Assembly: GCF_900109555.1 (NCBI RefSeq)
Contig: NZ_FNZV01000009.1
Location: 1-64,000, forward strand
Source of the DNA: Pacificibacter marinus
GTDB lineage: Bacteria > Pseudomonadota > Alphaproteobacteria > Rhodobacterales > Rhodobacteraceae
Direction: 5' to 3'
DNA length: 64,000 nucleotides
Under the pieces are notes generated by a model. That model was not told the DNA's origin, did not search any database, and was given only the letters and a program-made list of their open reading frames with translations. This document shows, one piece after another, positions 62,527-64,000 of this stretch (the first letter of the stretch is position 1; each line of letters opens with the position of its first letter). The position numbers and the translations under genes were made by a program.

Positions 62527-63594
62527 ATGAACGATGCAAGAAATACCAATGGGCCAAACAATGATCTTGTGATCGAAATGGCGAAAGCTATGCCGCTGCC
62601 TTTGATCGTTATCGGGCGCGATGAACGGGTCGTCGTTGCCAATGAAAAAGCCGAAGAATTATTTGGGAAAGGCGTGCAGGGCAGGCATTATATCACTGTC
62701 TTGCGCCAACCAATGTTGTTGGATGCAATTGAAAATGTCTTGCGGCTGGGTGAGGCTGCACAAGCCCCTTACCGCGTTTCTGAATCTTCAAAAGATTTGC
62801 ATTTCGACGTCAAAGTTCGCCCCGCCATCACGCAAGACGCGGGCTATGTTGTCGTGGCATTCGAGGACAAAACCGACCTGCAAGAAGCCAGCCAAATGCG
62901 CCGCGATTTTGTTGCCAATGTATCCCATGAGCTGCGTACACCGCTGACGGCTTTGCTGGGATTTATTGAAACCCTTCTGGGCCCTGCAGCGAATGATACA
63001 GACGCGCGCAAGCGGTTTTTGTCGATTATGGACAACGAAGCAAAGCGGATGAACCGAATCGTTGGCGATCTTTTGTCTTTGAGCCGTGTTGAAGCGGACA
63101 GACGGGTGCGTCCACGTGATCCGGTCAACGTGCCATCCATCGTCCGCTCTGTCGTGCAAACGCTGCAACCCCTTGCTGGAGCACGTAATGTTTCTTTGCG
63201 ACTTGAGGGGGCGGATGCGGAGGATCGAATTCTTGGGGATCAAGATCAATTGACCCAAGTGTTCACCAACTTGATTGAAAACGCGATCAAATATGGCCCC
63301 AATGGTGGTGAAGTATCGATTTGCATCACATCACACGCGGTTGAACCAACCATGCAAGGGCCCGCAGTGCGCGTGGATATTGCAGATCAAGGCGAAGGCA
63401 TTCCCGTGCATCACATTCCGCGCCTGACGGAACGGTTTTACCGCGTCGATGCGCATCGCTCACGCGAAATGGGGGGCACAGGGCTGGGTCTTGCGATTGT
63501 AAAACATATCCTGAACCGACACCGTGGTCGTTTACGTATTGAAAGCCATGCGGGCAACGGCAGCTGCTTTTCCGTGATTTTGCCCTACGAATGA
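62527..63594 (+). CDS. phoR: phosphate regulon sensor histidine kinase PhoR
   Basis: A 355-residue histidine kinase that senses phosphate limitation through the Pst transporter and controls PhoB. A PAS-like domain (about residues 15-115, MPLPLIVIGRDERVVVANEKAEELFG) is followed by the His box MRRDFVANVSHELRTPLTALLGFIETL, the N box LIENAIKYGPNGG and the G boxes DQGEGIPVHHIPRLTERFYRVD and GGTGLGLAIVKHI. No transmembrane helix is seen, unlike E. coli PhoR, so it is probably cytoplasmic or peripheral. GTG 62512 is an alternative start; ATG 62527 has GAAAGA upstream. pstS follows at 63773. Confidence 0.93.
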   Translation: MNDARNTNGPNNDLVIEMAKAMPLPLIVIGRDERVVVANEKAEELFGKGVQGRHYITVLRQPMLLDAIENVLRLGEAAQAPYRVSESSKDLHFDVKVRPAITQDAGYVVVAFEDKTDLQEASQMRRDFVANVSHELRTPLTALLGFIETLLGPAANDTDARKRFLSIMDNEAKRMNRIVGDLLSLSRVEADRRVRPRDPVNVPSIVRSVVQTLQPLAGARNVSLRLEGADAEDRILGDQDQLTQVFTNLIENAIKYGPNGGEVSICITSHAVEPTMQGPAVRVDIADQGEGIPVHHIPRLTERFYRVDAHRSREMGGTGLGLAIVKHILNRHRGRLRIESHAGNGSCFSVILPYE

Positions 63595-63662
63595 TCGAAA
63601 TTTTGGGAAAGATGCGTCACAGTTCTTAATTTTAAGTCATAAAGTTTCAAGAAACTCGTGCT

Positions 63663-63682
63663 TTGTCATGAAACTGTTACAC
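63663..63682 (+). promoter_or_regulatory. Pho box upstream of pstS
   Basis: TTGTCATGAAACTGTTACAC matches the PhoB site of two CTGTCAT repeats separated by four bases: TTGTCAT, GAAA, CTGTTAC. It lies about 90 bp before pstS, the expected place for activation under phosphate starvation. The neighbouring phoR gene supports the reading. Confidence 0.8.
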
Positions 63683-63772
63683 TAAGTTCACAAAAGCATA
63701 GTGAAGCCCACGTAAACCGCCCCATGAGAGAGAAACCAAATGCCTCTCAGATTTGAAATTCAGGAGCTACAT

Positions 63773-64000
63773 ATGTCCTTTGTTAAACTGACCACCTCTG
63801 CCTTGGCGATCACTGCCATGTCCATCACCGCCGCTGCAGCCCGTGATCAGGTGCAGGTTGCTGGGTCTTCCACAGTATTGCCATATGCATCTATCGTTGC
63901 AGAAGCATTCGGTGAAAACTTTGACTTCCCAACACCTGTTGTTGAATCTGGCGGCTCTTCTGCTGGCCTTAAGCGTTTCTGTGAAGGTCTTGGCGAAAAC
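63773..64000 (+). CDS. pstS: phosphate ABC transporter substrate-binding protein PstS (partial, cut by window end)
   Basis: The first 76 codons of the periplasmic phosphate-binding protein. A signal peptide (MSFVKLTTSALAITAMSITAAAA) is followed by RDQVQVAGSSTVLPYASIVAEAF and VESGGSSAGLKRFCEGLGEN, which contain the phosphate-binding GSST and SGGSSAG loops of PstS. CAGGAG precedes the ATG. The rest of the pst operon would lie to the right of the window. Regulation by PhoR/PhoB is supported by the Pho box at 63663-63682. Confidence 0.95.
   Translation, partial: MSFVKLTTSALAITAMSITAAAARDQVQVAGSSTVLPYASIVAEAFGENFDFPTPVVESGGSSAGLKRFCEGLGEN

Overview
The window looks like a chromosomal segment of a marine Rhodobacterales (Roseobacter-group) alphaproteobacterium of roughly 50% GC. 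The evidence is the combination of a circularly permuted (two-piece) tmRNA, an SspB-alpha type adaptor, the TrgA/TrgB tellurite-resistance pair, CcmI, a class II DAHP synthase, DUF4169 and DUF1289 proteins, Hint-domain RTX exoproteins and a liv operon. I cannot name a genus from sequence alone. Gene density is high, many neighbours overlap by 4 bp, and most genes are housekeeping or central metabolism.

Layout. 1-3.3 kb: loosely packed accessory genes (GFA-type zinc protein, DUF6429, a 444-aa protein of unknown function) ending at the 3' end of a minus-strand tRNA(CAT), a typical island edge. 3.4-9.5 kb: purM-purN, RNase D, a GNAT acetyltransferase behind a candidate leaderless leader peptide and terminator, an orphan Fe(III)-binding protein and MazG. 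9.7-13.7 kb: cysS-cimA-phytoene/squalene-synthase-like operon; the 3' part of cysS looks like imported DNA. 13.7-17.2 kb (minus): RHH and DUF4169 proteins, fumC, sspB and a permuted ssrA that no protein-only annotation would show. 17.3-25.4 kb: acuI, a TSUP permease, a ccmI-ruvX-DUF1289 operon, sodB, rarD, a LOG protein and a LysM protein. 25.6-31.6 kb: Atm1-type ABC exporter, photolyase, cfa, trgAB. 31.6-37.0 kb: an MFS transporter and cobalamin genes (cobB-cobA divergent from cbiD-cobK), followed by a DNA glycosylase and an esterase. 38.4-39.4 kb: a 39-aa membrane peptide and an HNH nuclease. 39.9-43.7 kb: zwf-pgl-pgi behind a perfect 14-bp palindrome. 43.8-45.5 kb: small proteins (SCP2, PLDc_N-like, CsbD, a 24-aa peptide) and CreA. 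46.3-51.6 kb: two tandem RTX/Hint exoproteins in AT-rich surroundings. 51.7-57.3 kb: a complete minus-strand branched-chain amino acid ABC transporter operon with one extra small gene. 57.9-64 kb: class II DAHP synthase, a PAS protein, gmk, a gamma-carbonic-anhydrase-like protein, phoR and the start of pstS behind a Pho box.

How it fits together. SspB and the ssrA tag belong to one proteolysis pathway and sit side by side. zwf-pgl-pgi feeds glucose 6-phosphate into the oxidative branch that roseobacters use for Entner-Doudoroff metabolism. phoR and pstS form the phosphate-starvation module, supported by a recognisable PhoB site. The most unusual signals are the candidate leaderless uORF/attenuator at 7.33-7.46 kb, the mosaic cysS, and the paired Hint exoproteins with structured AT-rich leaders. 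I saw no CRISPR array, integrase or insertion sequence.
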